Shown here: positions 16,246 to 25,943 of the stretch, piece by piece | Layout: each line of letters opens with the position of its first letter | How positions within the stretch are numbered: position 1 is the stretch's first letter | Origin: Streptomyces sp. H27-H1 | GTDB lineage: Bacteria; Actinomycetota; Actinomycetes; Streptomycetales; Streptomycetaceae | Length of the DNA: 64,000 bases | Reading direction: 5' to 3' | Assembly: GCF_026627445.1 (NCBI RefSeq) | Contig: NZ_JAPNLJ010000012.1 | Span: forward strand, 29,654-93,653 | Program-made: the position numbers and the translations under genes | Notes under the pieces: generated by a model | What the model saw: the letters and a program-made list of their open reading frames with translations, nothing else | Database searches by the model: none | Told to the model about the DNA's origin: nothing

Positions 16246-17316
16246 ATGAGCAGCAATCGCACCCACCAGTGGCGCGGCATCATCGAGGAGTACCGGGACC
16301 GCCTGCCGGTGACGGCGAAGACTCCCGTGGTCACGCTCCGCGAGGGCGGCACTCCCCTCGTCCCGGCTCAGGTGCTCTCCGAGCGCACCGGCTGCGAGGT
16401 GCACCTCAAGGTCGAGGGGGCGAACCCCACCGGGTCCTTCAAGGACCGCGGCATGACCATGGCGATCACCAAGGCCAAGGAGGACGGCGCCAAGGCCGTC
16501 ATCTGCGCCTCCACGGGCAATACCTCGGCCTCCGCCGCGGCCTACGCGGTGCGTGCCGGGATGGTATGCGCCGTCCTCGTGCCCCGCGGCAAGATCGCCC
16601 TGGGCAAGATGGGCCAGGCCCTGATCCACGGCGCCAAGATCCTTCAGGTCGACGGCAACTTCGACGACTGCCTGGACCTGGCCCGCGCGCTGTCCGACAA
16701 TTACCCGGTGGCGCTGGTCAATTCGGTCAACCCGGTACGCATCGAGGGCCAGAAGACGGCGGCCTTCGAGATCGTGGACGCGCTCGGCGACGCCCCCGAC
16801 ATCCACGTGCTGCCCGTCGGCAACGCCGGCAACATCACCGCGTACTGGAAGGGCTTCAAGGAGTACAAGGCCGATGGCCTGGCCTCCCGTACGCCCCGCG
16901 TGTGGGGTTTCCAGGCCTCCGGGTCCGCGCCGATCGTGCGCGGCGAGGTGGTCAAGGAGCCGCACACCATCGCCACCGCGATCCGCATCGGCAACCCGGC
17001 TTCGTGGGACTACGCCCTGCAGGCCCGGGATGAGTCGGGCGGCTTCATCGACGAGGTGACGGACCGTCAGATCCTGTCCGCCTACCGCCTGTTGGCTGCC
17101 CAGGAGGGTGTCTTCGTGGAGCCCGCCTCGGCCGCTTCGGTGGCAGGCCTGCTCAAGGCCGCCGAGCTCGGTCTGGTCGACCCCGGCCAGAAGATCGTGT
17201 GCACCGTCACCGGCAACGGCCTGAAGGACCCCGACTGGGCCGTCGCCGGCGCTCCGCAGCCGATCACCATCCCGGTCGACGCCGAGGCCGCCGCGATCCG
17301 CCTCGGTCTGCTCTGA
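16246..17316 (+). CDS. thrC: Threonine synthase
   Basis: 356 residues from ATG 16246. It converts O-phosphohomoserine to threonine with PLP. The PLP-binding lysine is K66 in [11 protein letters not shown], with the substrate/PLP loop [13 protein letters not shown] and the phosphate-binding stretch [14 protein letters not shown]. The size is that of the short actinobacterial class. It is co-transcribed with hom and ends before a 17-bp-stem terminator, which separates it from thrB. Confidence 0.97.
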   Translation: MSSNRTHQWRGIIEEYRDRLPVTAKTPVVTLREGGTPLVPAQVLSERTGCEVHLKVEGANPTGSFKDRGMTMAITKAKEDGAKAVICASTGNTSASAAAYAVRAGMVCAVLVPRGKIALGKMGQALIHGAKILQVDGNFDDCLDLARALSDNYPVALVNSVNPVRIEGQKTAAFEIVDALGDAPDIHVLPVGNAGNITAYWKGFKEYKADGLASRTPRVWGFQASGSAPIVRGEVVKEPHTIATAIRIGNPASWDYALQARDESGGFIDEVTDRQILSAYRLLAAQEGVFVEPASAASVAGLLKAAELGLVDPGQKIVCTVTGNGLKDPDWAVAGAPQPITIPVDAEAAAIRLGLL

Positions 17317-17680
17317 CCGAGAGTTCCGGGACGGGGCCGCGACCCGGGGTCCCAGAAGCACGGCAGTAACCGAGTTGCCGGATTCCGGATTCCGGAAGTC
17401 TTTCGAAGGCTGAGGAATCCGGCAACTCGGGCCGTACGGCACCAAAACCCGGCCAGAACCCGGCACAATTCGGCGGGAGCCCGCGACACGCATCGTGCGC
17501 CCGCCGTGCGCCCTATGTCGGAGAAGAACCTTCCTTCGATAGGCTGTACTTACATCCGCCGCCGCGCATATGACCGCGGTGCTGCCCACAGGGCCTTCGG
17601 GTGTCGTACGTTCTCCAGTACATTCACAGCGAGCCAGCGAAGATTCCGTCTCGCACAGTCACAAGGAGTGTCATCGGAAG
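17317..17680 (+). other. thrC-thrB intergenic region
   Basis: A 364-bp stretch. Its first part holds the thrC terminator. The second half should contain the thrB promoter; TAGGCT near 17538 is a possible -10 element but no convincing -35 is seen. No short gene is apparent. Confidence 0.5.
17370..17430 (+). terminator. thrC terminator
   Basis: A perfect 17-bp inverted repeat (CCGAGTTGCCGGATTCC at 17370-17386, complement at 17414-17430) with a 27-base loop, 53 bp after the thrC stop. It is strong enough to isolate hom-thrC from thrB. Confidence 0.8.
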
Positions 17681-18607
17681 ATGGCCGGTCCAGCGTTCCG
17701 CGCCGCCGCCGTACGGGTGCGCGTTCCCGCCAGCAGTGCCAACCTCGGCCCGGGCTTCGACGCCTTCGGGCTGGCCTTGGGGCTCTATGACGATGTCGTC
17801 GTACGCGTGGCCGATTCCGGCCTGAACATCGACATCGCGGGTGAAGGTGCCGACACCCTCCCGCGGGACGAGAGCCACCTCCTCGTACGTTCCATGCGCA
17901 CCGCCTTCGACCTGCTGGGCGGCCAGCCGCGCGGCCTCGAAGTCGTCTGCGCCAACCGCATCCCGCACGGTCGCGGACTCGGTTCCTCCTCCGCCGCCAT
18001 CTGCGCGGGCATCGTGGCCGCCCGCGCCGTGACCATAGGCGGAGAGGCCAAGCTCGACGACACGGCCCTGCTGGAACTCGCCACCGAGATCGAGGGCCAC
18101 CCCGACAACGTCGCCGCCTGTCTGCTCGGCGGTTTCACCCTCGCGTGGATGGACGGCGGCAGCGCCAAGGCGATCCGCATGGAGCCCGCCGATTCCATCG
18201 TTCCGGTGGTCTTCGTCCCCTCCAAGCCGGTCCTGACGGAAACAGCGCGCGGCCTGCTGCCGCGCACCGTCCCGCACGTGGACGCGGCCGCCAACGCGGG
18301 CCGCGCGGGCCTGCTCGTGGAGGCCCTGACCAGGCGTCCCGAGTTCCTCCTGCCGGCCACCGAGGACCGTCTCCACCAGGACTACCGGTCCCCGGCGATG
18401 CCCGAGAGCGTGGCTCTCGTGGCCCGACTGCGGGCGGACGGAATCCCCGCGGTGATCTCCGGCGCGGGCCCCACGGTCCTCGCGCTGGTCGACAACGGTG
18501 CGGCCGACAAGGTCGCACGGCTCGCGGGCGAGGGGTGGGCGGCCAACCGGCTGGCCCTCGACGCCGCGGGCGCGAGCGTACTCCCGCTGGGAACCCAGGT
18601 CGGCTGA
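17681..18607 (+). CDS. thrB: Homoserine kinase
   Basis: 308 residues from ATG 17681 (MAGPAFRAAAVRVRVPASSA). The longer frame from 17570 lacks family sequence. It phosphorylates homoserine to O-phosphohomoserine for ThrC. GHMP-kinase motifs: N-terminal VPASSANLGPGFDAFGLAL, ATP loop PHGRGLGSSSAAICAG, and C-terminal ISGAGPTVLAL. It has its own upstream region after the thrC terminator and precedes rho by 439 bp. Confidence 0.97.
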   Translation: MAGPAFRAAAVRVRVPASSANLGPGFDAFGLALGLYDDVVVRVADSGLNIDIAGEGADTLPRDESHLLVRSMRTAFDLLGGQPRGLEVVCANRIPHGRGLGSSSAAICAGIVAARAVTIGGEAKLDDTALLELATEIEGHPDNVAACLLGGFTLAWMDGGSAKAIRMEPADSIVPVVFVPSKPVLTETARGLLPRTVPHVDAAANAGRAGLLVEALTRRPEFLLPATEDRLHQDYRSPAMPESVALVARLRADGIPAVISGAGPTVLALVDNGAADKVARLAGEGWAANRLALDAAGASVLPLGTQVG

Positions 18608-19046
18608 TCCGAGCAGTAGCGGATACAGCCGGTCAGGGGCGGGCGGCCAGGGCAGGCCGCCCGCGCGGAAGGGCTCGATAGCCGGTGACGGAGAGGGGGA
18701 ATGTCTGTTGGATCCGGTAGTGTTAGTCTCAAGTGCGCATCCGAAGCCGCCATGGCTTGGTGCTCAGTGTCCCTATCAGGGACCACCTTTCTTCCGGGAG
18801 CCTCCCCGACTGCTTTGATCGCTGCCAGCAGTTTCGAGCACGCTCCGGAATCGGCTTGACATTCCCACGCTTCCAGCTCGGGGGCTTCTCGCCGGAACCA
18901 CCCACGCACATGCACGTTTCTCCCCGCCGTATCTCTATCGGCGGACCACCGCCCCGGCACAGTCCGCTCATCCAGGACTGCCGTCGGACAGCACAACCGG
19001 TCGCCGAGCCAGACAGGCCGACGTCCGCTCCAGGGAAGGACCCTTC
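18608..19046 (+). other. Long leader/intergenic region of rho
   Basis: A 439-bp gene-free stretch between thrB and rho. An open frame of 105 codons crosses it, but its sequence is not protein-like and it ends inside rho out of frame. A long untranslated leader is likely. In other bacteria rho leaders are sites of Rho autoregulation, so that is the simplest hypothesis here. The GGAAGGA before GTG 19047 is the ribosome-binding site. Confidence 0.5.
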
Positions 19047-21236
19047 GTGAGCGACACCACCGATCTGATGGGCGCTGCCGACACCAACGTCGGCACCAGT
19101 GCCCCCGCCGAGGGCGCCGCGCCGACCAAGCGCCGCCGCTCCGGCACCGGCCTTGACGGCATGGTCCTGGCCGAGCTCCAGCAGGTCGCGTCTGGCCTCG
19201 GCATCAGGGGCACCGCGCGGATGCGCAAGGGCCAGCTGATCGAGGTCATCAAGGAGGCGCAGGCCGGAAGCAGCGCCCCCAAGGCCGCAGCCGCCGCGCC
19301 CGCCGCCGCCTCCGCCGACAGTGGCGAGACCAAGCCGAAGCGCCGCGCCACCAGCAAGGCCCGTACGGGCGAGGCCGCCGCCGAGAAGACCGCCGAGAAG
19401 ATCGCCGCGCAGGCCCAGATCGACATCCCGGGTCAGCCGGCGGGGGCCCCCTCCCGCGCGAGCGAAGCCGAGCGTGGGGGAGAGGACGCCCCGGTCGGCG
19501 AGCGCCGCCGCCGGCGGGCGACCGCCCCGTCCGGCAGCCCCGAGGGCTCGACCCCCGCCGCCGCCGTGCAGGTGGAGCAGAAGACCGAGACCGTCGCTCC
19601 GGCCGTGCAGGCCGACGCGAAGGCCGAGGCCGCCACCGCCGCTGCCGGCCAGGCGCAGGGCCAGGAAGGCGAGGGCCGTGGCCGTCGCGAGCGCCGCGAG
19701 CGGGGCAACGACCGCGCCGACGGCCGCCGCGAGCGCCGCGACCGCGGTGCCAAGGCAGACGACCAGGGCCAGGGCGCCCAGGGTCAGGGCCAGGCCGGTC
19801 AGGGTGGCCAGGGCCAGAACCAGGGTCAGGGCCAGCAGGGCCAGGGTCAGCAGGGTGGCCGTCAGGACCGGACCGACCGTCAGGACCGCCAGCAGGGCGG
19901 CCGCGGTCAGGGCCAGGGTCAGAGCCAGAGCCAGGGCCAGCAGGGCGGCCGCCAGGACCGGGACCGTCAGGACAACGGCCCCCAGGACGACTTCGACGAG
20001 GACGGCCGTCGCGGCCGCCGCGGCCGCTACCGCGACCGCCGGGGCCGTCGCGGACGCGACGAGTTCGCTCCGGTCGAGACGCCGGTCGCCGACGACGACG
20101 TCCTGATCCCCGTGGCGGGCATCCTCGACATCCTCGACAACTACGCGTTCATCCGGACCTCGGGCTACCTGCCCGGCCCGAACGACGTGTACGTCTCCCT
20201 CGCCCAGGTCCGCAAGGCGGGTCTGCGCAAGGGCGACCACACCACCGGCGCCGTCCGCCAGCCCAAGGACGGCGAGCGCCGCGAGAAGTTCAACGCGCTC
20301 GTGCGCCTCGACTCCGTCAACGGCATGGCGCCCGAATCCGGCCGCGGCCGCCCGGAGTTCCAGAAGCTGACCCCGCTGTACCCGCAGGACCGGCTCCGTC
20401 TGGAGACCGACCCGGGCGTGCTGACCACCCGCATCATCGACCTCGTGTCGCCGATCGGTAAGGGCCAGCGCGGTCTGATCGTGGCCCCGCCGAAGACCGG
20501 TAAGACCATGATCATGCAGGCGATCGCCAACGCGATCACGGTCAACAACCCCGAGTGCCACCTGATGGTCGTCCTGGTCGACGAGCGTCCGGAAGAGGTC
20601 ACCGACATGCAGCGGTCGGTGAAGGGCGAGGTCATCTCCTCGACCTTCGACCGCCCGGCCGAGGACCACACCACCGTCGCCGAGCTGGCCATCGAGCGCG
20701 CCAAGCGCCTCGTCGAGCTCGGCCACGACGTGGTCGTCCTGCTGGACTCCATCACCCGCCTGGGACGCGCGTACAACCTCGCCGCCCCCGCCTCCGGCCG
20801 CATCCTGTCCGGTGGTGTCGACTCGACCGCGCTGTACCCGCCGAAGCGCTTCTTCGGTGCCGCGCGCAACATCGAGGACGGCGGCTCGCTGACCATCCTG
20901 GCCACCGCGCTGGTCGACACCGGCTCGCGCATGGACGAGGTGATCTTCGAGGAGTTCAAGGGCACCGGCAACATGGAGCTCAAGCTCGACCGGAAGCTCG
21001 CCGACAAGCGCATCTTCCCGGCCGTGGACGTGGACCCCTCGGGCACCCGCAAGGAGGAGATCCTCCTCAACAGCGAGGAGCTCGCCATCGTCTGGAAGCT
21101 GCGCCGGGTGCTGCACGCGCTCGACTCGCAGCAGGCCATCGAGCTGCTCCTCGACAAGATGAAGCAGACGAAGTCGAACGCCGAGTTCCTCATGCAGATC
21201 GCGAAGACGACCCCGTCGGGCAAGAACGACGACTGA
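19047..21236 (+). CDS. rho: Transcription termination factor Rho
   Basis: 729 residues from GTG 19047. This is the hexameric RNA-dependent ATPase that ends transcription. The N-terminal Rho-N-like region ([18 protein letters not shown]) is followed by an Ala/Lys/Arg-rich and then Q/G-rich insertion (about residues 70-345), much larger than in E. coli Rho (419 residues). The conserved core starts near residue 350 ([20 protein letters not shown]), with Walker A APPKTGKT (about 482), Walker [17 protein letters not shown], the Q-loop region and [16 protein letters not shown]. The insertion is typical of actinobacterial Rho. It is strikingly repetitive here. Confidence 0.97.
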   Translation: MSDTTDLMGAADTNVGTSAPAEGAAPTKRRRSGTGLDGMVLAELQQVASGLGIRGTARMRKGQLIEVIKEAQAGSSAPKAAAAAPAAASADSGETKPKRRATSKARTGEAAAEKTAEKIAAQAQIDIPGQPAGAPSRASEAERGGEDAPVGERRRRRATAPSGSPEGSTPAAAVQVEQKTETVAPAVQADAKAEAATAAAGQAQGQEGEGRGRRERRERGNDRADGRRERRDRGAKADDQGQGAQGQGQAGQGGQGQNQGQGQQGQGQQGGRQDRTDRQDRQQGGRGQGQGQSQSQGQQGGRQDRDRQDNGPQDDFDEDGRRGRRGRYRDRRGRRGRDEFAPVETPVADDDVLIPVAGILDILDNYAFIRTSGYLPGPNDVYVSLAQVRKAGLRKGDHTTGAVRQPKDGERREKFNALVRLDSVNGMAPESGRGRPEFQKLTPLYPQDRLRLETDPGVLTTRIIDLVSPIGKGQRGLIVAPPKTGKTMIMQAIANAITVNNPECHLMVVLVDERPEEVTDMQRSVKGEVISSTFDRPAEDHTTVAELAIERAKRLVELGHDVVVLLDSITRLGRAYNLAAPASGRILSGGVDSTALYPPKRFFGAARNIEDGGSLTILATALVDTGSRMDEVIFEEFKGTGNMELKLDRKLADKRIFPAVDVDPSGTRKEEILLNSEELAIVWKLRRVLHALDSQQAIELLLDKMKQTKSNAEFLMQIAKTTPSGKNDD
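19440..19487 (+). repeat. Hairpin repeat element embedded in rho
   Basis: A G/C-rich imperfect inverted repeat (CTCCCGCGC ... GCGTGGGGGAG around GAGCGAAGCCGA) lies in frame in the low-complexity region and encodes about 16 residues ([16 protein letters not shown]). It resembles a short palindromic element I recall between and within many Streptomyces genes. That copy number cannot be checked here. Confidence 0.5.
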
Positions 21237-21264
21237 CGTCTCCCCGTAGCACCACCTGCGTGAC

Positions 21265-21304
21265 CACGACCGCCCCCGCCGCACACGCGACGGGGGCGGT
21301 CGTG
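21265..21304 (+). terminator. rho terminator
   Basis: CACGACCGCCCCCG (21265-21278) pairs perfectly with 21291-21304, a 14-bp stem with a 12-base loop, 28 bp after the rho stop. Confidence 0.8.
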
Positions 21305-21608
21305 TGCGTACCGCGTCCTACGGGGCTGCGGGGTACGCGGCGGCGTACGGGGCATGCGGTACTTCGTGCGCGGGTGCGACCTGCGCCACACTCCGTACCC
21401 CGGTCAACCCTGCGGTGTCACCCCGCGTCCCCGGTGTAATCGCAGGTGGGCGACGTAGTGCGCCGGGCCCGCTCCGGGAGCCGCGACGCGCCGCGGCGGT
21501 TCAGGTGCGCCCGGGGCCGTGGAACCCTGGATGGCTTGTGCCCGTCCTTGTCAGAAGGGAGCGGGGAGCGGACCCGAACCGAGCAGAGACAGGCGGGCAG
21601 AGGAGAGC

Positions 21609-22712
21609 ATGAGCCAGGACAACAGGGGCAACGGCCGCAGGGCCGGCGCGGGCCGACGCCGACGGAAACCGGCCGCGAGCCGCAGGGCCGTCGTCATCGC
21701 CGCGTGGACCGCCGCCGGCGTGGTCCTCCTGGGCGGGGCGGGGCTCGGCTACTTCTACTTCAAGTTCAACGGCAACCTCAAGACGGTCGACATCGACGCG
21801 GCCCTCGGCAAGGACCGCCCGCAGAACGTGGACAACGGCTCGATGGACATCCTCGTCCTCGGCTCCGACTCCCGCGGCGGAGCCAACGGGGAGTACGGCC
21901 AGGACGACGGCGGCTCCGCCCGCTCGGACACGGCGATGATCGTCCACCTGAACGAGGGCCACACCAAGGCCACCGTCGTGTCGATACCCCGCGACACCCT
22001 CGTGACCCGGCCCTCCTGCAAGACGTCGAACGGCAAGACCGACGAGGGCGGCACGCGCAAGATGTTCAACGAGTCCTTCACCGTCGGCGGGGCCGCGTGC
22101 GCGGTCGCGACCGTGGAGAAGATGTCGGAGATCCGCATGGACCACTACCTCGAGGTCGACTTCACCGGTTTCAAGCAGATCATCGACAAGCTGGGCGGCG
22201 TCGAGGTGACGACCACCAAGCCGATCAAGGACGACTACAGCCACCTGGACCTGCCGGTCGGCACCAACCGGCTGAGCGGAGAGCAGGCCCTCGGCCTCGT
22301 CCGCACCCGCCACGGCGTCGGCGACGGCGGCGACCTGGGCCGAATACAGCTCCAGCAGGCCTTCATCAAGGCCCTCATCAAGCAGGTCAAGAGCATCGGC
22401 GTCTTCGACAACCCGAAGACGCTGCTCGACGTCGCCGACACCGCCACCAAGGCCATCACCACGGACAAGGCGCTCGGCGACGTGAAGTCCCTCATGGGGT
22501 TCGCCCAGGGACTACAGGGCATCAGCCCGGAGAACATGCAGATGATCACGCTGCCGGTGGCGGGTGACACCCGTGACCCCAACCGGGTCGTCCCGCTCAC
22601 CAAGGAGTCCAAGATGGTCTGGGAGGCCCTGCTCGCGGACCGGCAGGTCCCCGCGGAGGCCACCGCGAACTCGGCGGGCGACAAGGGCACGGCCGGCGCG
22701 GTCGTCCGGTAG
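21609..22712 (+). CDS. LCP (LytR-CpsA-Psr) family cell-wall glycopolymer ligase
   Basis: 367 residues from ATG 21609 with AGGAGA just upstream. It has a basic N-terminus, one membrane helix (about residues 28-50, AVVIAAWTAAGVVLLGGAGL), then the extracytoplasmic LCP domain: MDILVLGSDSR, RSDTAMIVH, VVSIPRDTLV, GGVEV and LVRTRHGVGDGGDLGRIQ with its conserved Arg residues. LCP proteins transfer lipid-linked polymers onto peptidoglycan. It lies in the conserved slot between rho and rpmE and ends before a hairpin terminator. Confidence 0.92.
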   Translation: MSQDNRGNGRRAGAGRRRRKPAASRRAVVIAAWTAAGVVLLGGAGLGYFYFKFNGNLKTVDIDAALGKDRPQNVDNGSMDILVLGSDSRGGANGEYGQDDGGSARSDTAMIVHLNEGHTKATVVSIPRDTLVTRPSCKTSNGKTDEGGTRKMFNESFTVGGAACAVATVEKMSEIRMDHYLEVDFTGFKQIIDKLGGVEVTTTKPIKDDYSHLDLPVGTNRLSGEQALGLVRTRHGVGDGGDLGRIQLQQAFIKALIKQVKSIGVFDNPKTLLDVADTATKAITTDKALGDVKSLMGFAQGLQGISPENMQMITLPVAGDTRDPNRVVPLTKESKMVWEALLADRQVPAEATANSAGDKGTAGAVVR

Positions 22713-22722
22713 GCACGGCATC

Positions 22723-22745
22723 CCGGCCGGAGGGGCTTCGGCCGG
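22723..22745 (+). terminator. Terminator after the LCP gene
   Basis: CCGGCCG (22723-22729) pairs with CGGCCGG (22739-22745), 10 bp after the stop. Confidence 0.6.
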
Positions 22746-22796
22746 CCGTGGAATAGATGCCGGCCCCCCTCCGTTGAGGGAGGCGTCCTCAGAATT

Positions 22797-22825
22797 TTGA
22801 CAGGCAGCCCGGTCCTGGCAGACTG
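22797..22825 (+). promoter_or_regulatory. Candidate rpmE promoter
   Basis: A consensus -35 TTGACA (22797-22802) is followed after 17 bp by AGACTG, a poor -10. The -35 is exact, so a vegetative promoter is plausible even though the -10 is weak. Confidence 0.4.
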
Positions 22826-22900
22826 GTCTGTCGGCCCCGGTTCACGCAGCGCGCAATTCGGCTCCTGCGACCCGGCGCCCTCCCGAATCTAGGAGACACC

Positions 22901-23116
22901 TTGAAGCGCGATGTTCACCCCACGTACGTCGACACCCAGGTCAGCTGCACCTGTGGCGCGTCGTTCACCACCCGTAGCACCCTGACCGAAGGCACCATCC
23001 GTGCCGAGGTCTGCTCCGAGTGCCACCCGTTCTACACGGGCAAGCAGAAGATCCTCGACACCGGTGGCCGTGTGGCCCGCTTCGAGGCGCGCTTCGGCAA
23101 GGCTGCTCAGAAGTAG
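22901..23116 (+). CDS. rpmE: 50S ribosomal protein bL31 (zinc-binding type)
   Basis: 71 residues from TTG 22901 with AGGAGA upstream. It has the bL31 motifs [39 protein letters not shown] and the zinc ligands CxC (residues 16 and 18) and CSEC (about 37 and 40). This is the cysteine-containing C+ form, whose zinc-free paralogue is usually under Zur control elsewhere in Streptomyces. It is followed by prfA. Confidence 0.97.
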   Translation: MKRDVHPTYVDTQVSCTCGASFTTRSTLTEGTIRAEVCSECHPFYTGKQKILDTGGRVARFEARFGKAAQK

Positions 23117-23231
23117 CGAGCCTCTGGCGCCGGATTCCGGCTGCACCCTGTTGCTACGGGGGCAGCCGGACCGGCGCCTTTCTCGTCCCGCAGCCCTTTT
23201 TCTTCACGTTCACCATCTTCAGGAGCCCCCG

Positions 23232-24311
23232 ATGTTCGAGGCGGTCGAGGAACTGATCGGCGAGCACGCCGATCTTGAGAAGAAGCTCGCCGACCCTTCG
23301 GTCCACTCGGATCAGGCCAACGCGCGCAAGCTCAACAAGCGCTACGCGGAACTGACCCCGATCGTCGCGACCTTCCGTGCCTGGAAGCAGTCCGCCGAGG
23401 ACATCGAGACGGCGAAGGAGTTCGCGGCCGACGACCCGGACTTCGCAGCCGAGGCCAAGGTACTGACCGCGCAGCGCGAAGAGCTCACCGAGAAGCTCCG
23501 CCTGCTGCTCGTCCCGCGCGACCCCAGCGACGACAAGGACGTGCTCCTCGAGGTCAAGGCGGGCGCGGGCGGCGACGAGTCCGCCCTGTTCGCCGGCGAC
23601 CTGCTGCGCATGTACCTGCGCTACGCCGAGCGCGTGGGCTGGAAGACCGAGATCATCGACGCCACCGAGTCCGAGCTCGGCGGCTACAAGGACGTACAGG
23701 TCTCCGTCCGCACCAAGGGCGGCAACGGCGCCACCGAGCCCGGCAAGGGCGTGTGGGCCCGCCTGAAGTACGAAGGCGGCGTGCACCGCGTCCAGCGCGT
23801 TCCGGCCACCGAGTCCCAGGGCCGCATCCACACCTCCGCCGCCGGCGTGCTCGTCACCCCGGAAGCCGAGGAGGTGGAGGTCGAGGTCAACATGAACGAC
23901 CTCCGCATCGACGTGTACCGCTCCTCGGGCCCCGGCGGCCAGTCCGTCAACACCACCGACTCGGCCGTGCGCATCACGCACCTGCCCACCGGTGTGGTCG
24001 CCTCCTGCCAGAACGAGAAGAGCCAGCTCCAGAACAAGGAGCAGGCGATGCGCATCCTGCGCTCGCGCCTGCTGGCCGCCGCCCAGGAAGCCGCCGAGCA
24101 GGAGGCCTCCGACGTGCGCCGCAGCCAGGTGCGCTCCGTGGACCGCTCCGAGAAGATCCGGACGTACAACTACCCGGAAAACCGGATCTCGGACCACCGG
24201 ACGGGCTTCAAGGCGTACAACTTGGACCAGGTGCTCGACGGGGACCTCGACTCGGTCATCCAGGCCTGCGTCGACACGGACTCCGCCGCCAAGCTCGCGT
24301 CCGCGCGCTGA
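23232..24311 (+). CDS. prfA: Peptide chain release factor 1
   Basis: 359 residues from ATG 23232 with AGGAG upstream. It recognises UAA and UAG stop codons. The tripeptide anticodon PAT is in [17 protein letters not shown], and the catalytic GGQ is residues 235-237 in [20 protein letters not shown]. The next gene encodes the methylase that modifies this glutamine. The frame continues upstream of 23232 without family sequence, so the ATG is the start. Confidence 0.97.
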   Translation: MFEAVEELIGEHADLEKKLADPSVHSDQANARKLNKRYAELTPIVATFRAWKQSAEDIETAKEFAADDPDFAAEAKVLTAQREELTEKLRLLLVPRDPSDDKDVLLEVKAGAGGDESALFAGDLLRMYLRYAERVGWKTEIIDATESELGGYKDVQVSVRTKGGNGATEPGKGVWARLKYEGGVHRVQRVPATESQGRIHTSAAGVLVTPEAEEVEVEVNMNDLRIDVYRSSGPGGQSVNTTDSAVRITHLPTGVVASCQNEKSQLQNKEQAMRILRSRLLAAAQEAAEQEASDVRRSQVRSVDRSEKIRTYNYPENRISDHRTGFKAYNLDQVLDGDLDSVIQACVDTDSAAKLASAR

Positions 24312-24376
24312 GTCCCGCACCGCCCGAGCAGTACCCCCGCACCACCCCCCGTACGACAGCAGCCCGGAGGACCAGC

Positions 24377-25222
24377 GTGAACTTGCTGCTTGCCGAGGTG
24401 GCCCAGGCCACCCAGCGGCTGGCCGCCGCCGGCGTGCCCTCACCGCGCTTCGACGCGGAGGAGCTCGCGGCCTTCGTGCACGGCGTCAAGCGGGGGGAAC
24501 TCCACCACGTCAAGGACGCGGACTTCGACGCCCGCTACTGGGAGGCCATCGCCCGCCGCGAAGCGCGTGAACCCCTCCAGCACATCACCGGCCGCGCCTT
24601 CTTCCGCTACCTGGAGCTCCAGGTCGGGCCCGGGGTCTTCGTGCCCCGGCCCGAGACCGAGTCGGTCGTGGACTGGGCCATACAGGCCGTCCGGGCGATG
24701 GACGTGGTCGAGCCGCTGATCGTGGACCTGTGCACCGGCTCCGGCGCCATCGCGCTCGCCATGGCGCAGGAGGTGCCGCGCTCGCGCGTGCACGCCGTCG
24801 AGCTGTCCGAGGACGCCCTGGTCTACACGCGTAAGAACGCGGAGGGCTCCCGGGTCACCGTCCACCAGGGCGATGCGCTCAGCGCCCTGCCCGAGCTGGA
24901 CGGACAGGTCGACCTGGTCATCTCCAACCCGCCGTACATCCCGCTCACCGAGTGGGAGTACGTGGCACCCGAGGCCCGCGACCACGACCCCGAGATGGCG
25001 CTGTTCTCCGGCGAGGACGGCCTGGACACGATCCGGGGCATCGAGCGCACCGCCCACCGGCTGCTGCGGCCCGGCGGCATCGTCGTCATCGAGCACGCCG
25101 ACACCCAGGGCGGACAGGTCCCGTGGATCTTCGCCGAGGAGCGGGGCTGGGCCGACGCCGCGGACCACCCCGACCTCAACAACCGCCCCCGCTTCGCCAC
25201 CGCCCGCAAGGCCCTGCCGTGA
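24377..25222 (+). CDS. prmC: Release factor glutamine methyltransferase
   Basis: 281 residues from GTG 24377 with GGAGG upstream. It methylates the GGQ glutamine of RF1/RF2 using S-adenosylmethionine. The N-terminal helical domain (LITGR-like HITGRAFFRYLELQVGPGVF) is followed by SAM motif I VDLCTGSGAIALAMA and the catalytic NPPYIP. It lies directly after its substrate gene prfA. Confidence 0.95.
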   Translation: MNLLLAEVAQATQRLAAAGVPSPRFDAEELAAFVHGVKRGELHHVKDADFDARYWEAIARREAREPLQHITGRAFFRYLELQVGPGVFVPRPETESVVDWAIQAVRAMDVVEPLIVDLCTGSGAIALAMAQEVPRSRVHAVELSEDALVYTRKNAEGSRVTVHQGDALSALPELDGQVDLVISNPPYIPLTEWEYVAPEARDHDPEMALFSGEDGLDTIRGIERTAHRLLRPGGIVVIEHADTQGGQVPWIFAEERGWADAADHPDLNNRPRFATARKALP

Positions 25223-25295
25223 CCGGCCCCGCCGTGACCGGTTCGGTCGGCGCGCGCGTTCCCGCCACCACCCTGCTGCACGAGGAGGCCCGCTG

Positions 25296-25943
25296 ATGGC
25301 CCGGCGATACGACTGCAACGACGCGACGGACCGCAAGACGGGCCTGCGTGAAGCCGCCTCCGCCGTACGCCGCGGAGAGCTCGTCGTGCTGCCCACCGAC
25401 ACCCTGTACGGGATCGGCGCGGACGCCTTCAGCGCGGAGGCCGTCGGCGACCTGCTCGCCGCCAAGGGGCGCGGCCGCAGCATGCCCACCCCCGTGCTCA
25501 TCGGCTCCCCGAACACCCTGCACGGTCTGGTCACGGACTTCTCCGAGCAGGCGTGGGAGCTCGTCGACGCCTTCTGGCCGGGCGGGCTGACCCTCGTCGC
25601 CAAGCACCAGCCCTCGCTGGCGTGGGACCTGGGGGAGACCGGCGGGACCGTGGCCGTACGCATGCCCCTGCACCCCGTCGCGATCGAGCTGCTGACCGAG
25701 GTCGGCCCGATGGCGGTCTCCTCGGCGAACCTGACCGGGCACCCGGCGCCGGAGGACTGCGACGCGGCGCGGGAGATGCTGGGCGACTCCGTGTCCGTGT
25801 ACCTGGACGGCGGTCCGACCCCGAGCACGCTGCCGTCGTCGATCGTCGACGTCACCGGGAAGGTTCCCGTCCTGCTGCGCGAGGGGGCACTGACCGCCGA
25901 GCAGCTGCGGGAGGTCGTACCCGACCTCGAGGTGGCCCCGTGA
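25296..25943 (+). CDS. L-threonylcarbamoyladenylate synthase (Sua5/YrdC type)
   Basis: 215 residues from ATG 25296 with GAGGAGG upstream. It makes threonylcarbamoyl-AMP from threonine, bicarbonate and ATP for the t6A37 modification of tRNAs. YrdC-domain features: ELVVLPTDTLYGIGADA, KGRG (nucleotide binding), FWPGGLTLV, VAVRMPLHPVA and SSANLTGHPAP. It lacks the extra C-terminal Sua5 domain, so it is the short form. Its stop overlaps the next gene's GTG by 4 bases. Confidence 0.93.
   Translation: MARRYDCNDATDRKTGLREAASAVRRGELVVLPTDTLYGIGADAFSAEAVGDLLAAKGRGRSMPTPVLIGSPNTLHGLVTDFSEQAWELVDAFWPGGLTLVAKHQPSLAWDLGETGGTVAVRMPLHPVAIELLTEVGPMAVSSANLTGHPAPEDCDAAREMLGDSVSVYLDGGPTPSTLPSSIVDVTGKVPVLLREGALTAEQLREVVPDLEVAP

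Noticed and set aside
18733..19050. 105-codon frame in the rho leader
   Set aside because: No family-like sequence, no clear ribosome-binding site, and it overlaps the rho start out of frame. More likely untranslated leader.
19760..19960. Repeated CAGGGCCAGGGTCAG units suggesting a CRISPR-like or satellite array
   Set aside because: The units are in frame inside rho, vary at codon third positions, and have no spacers. They encode the Q/G-rich insertion.
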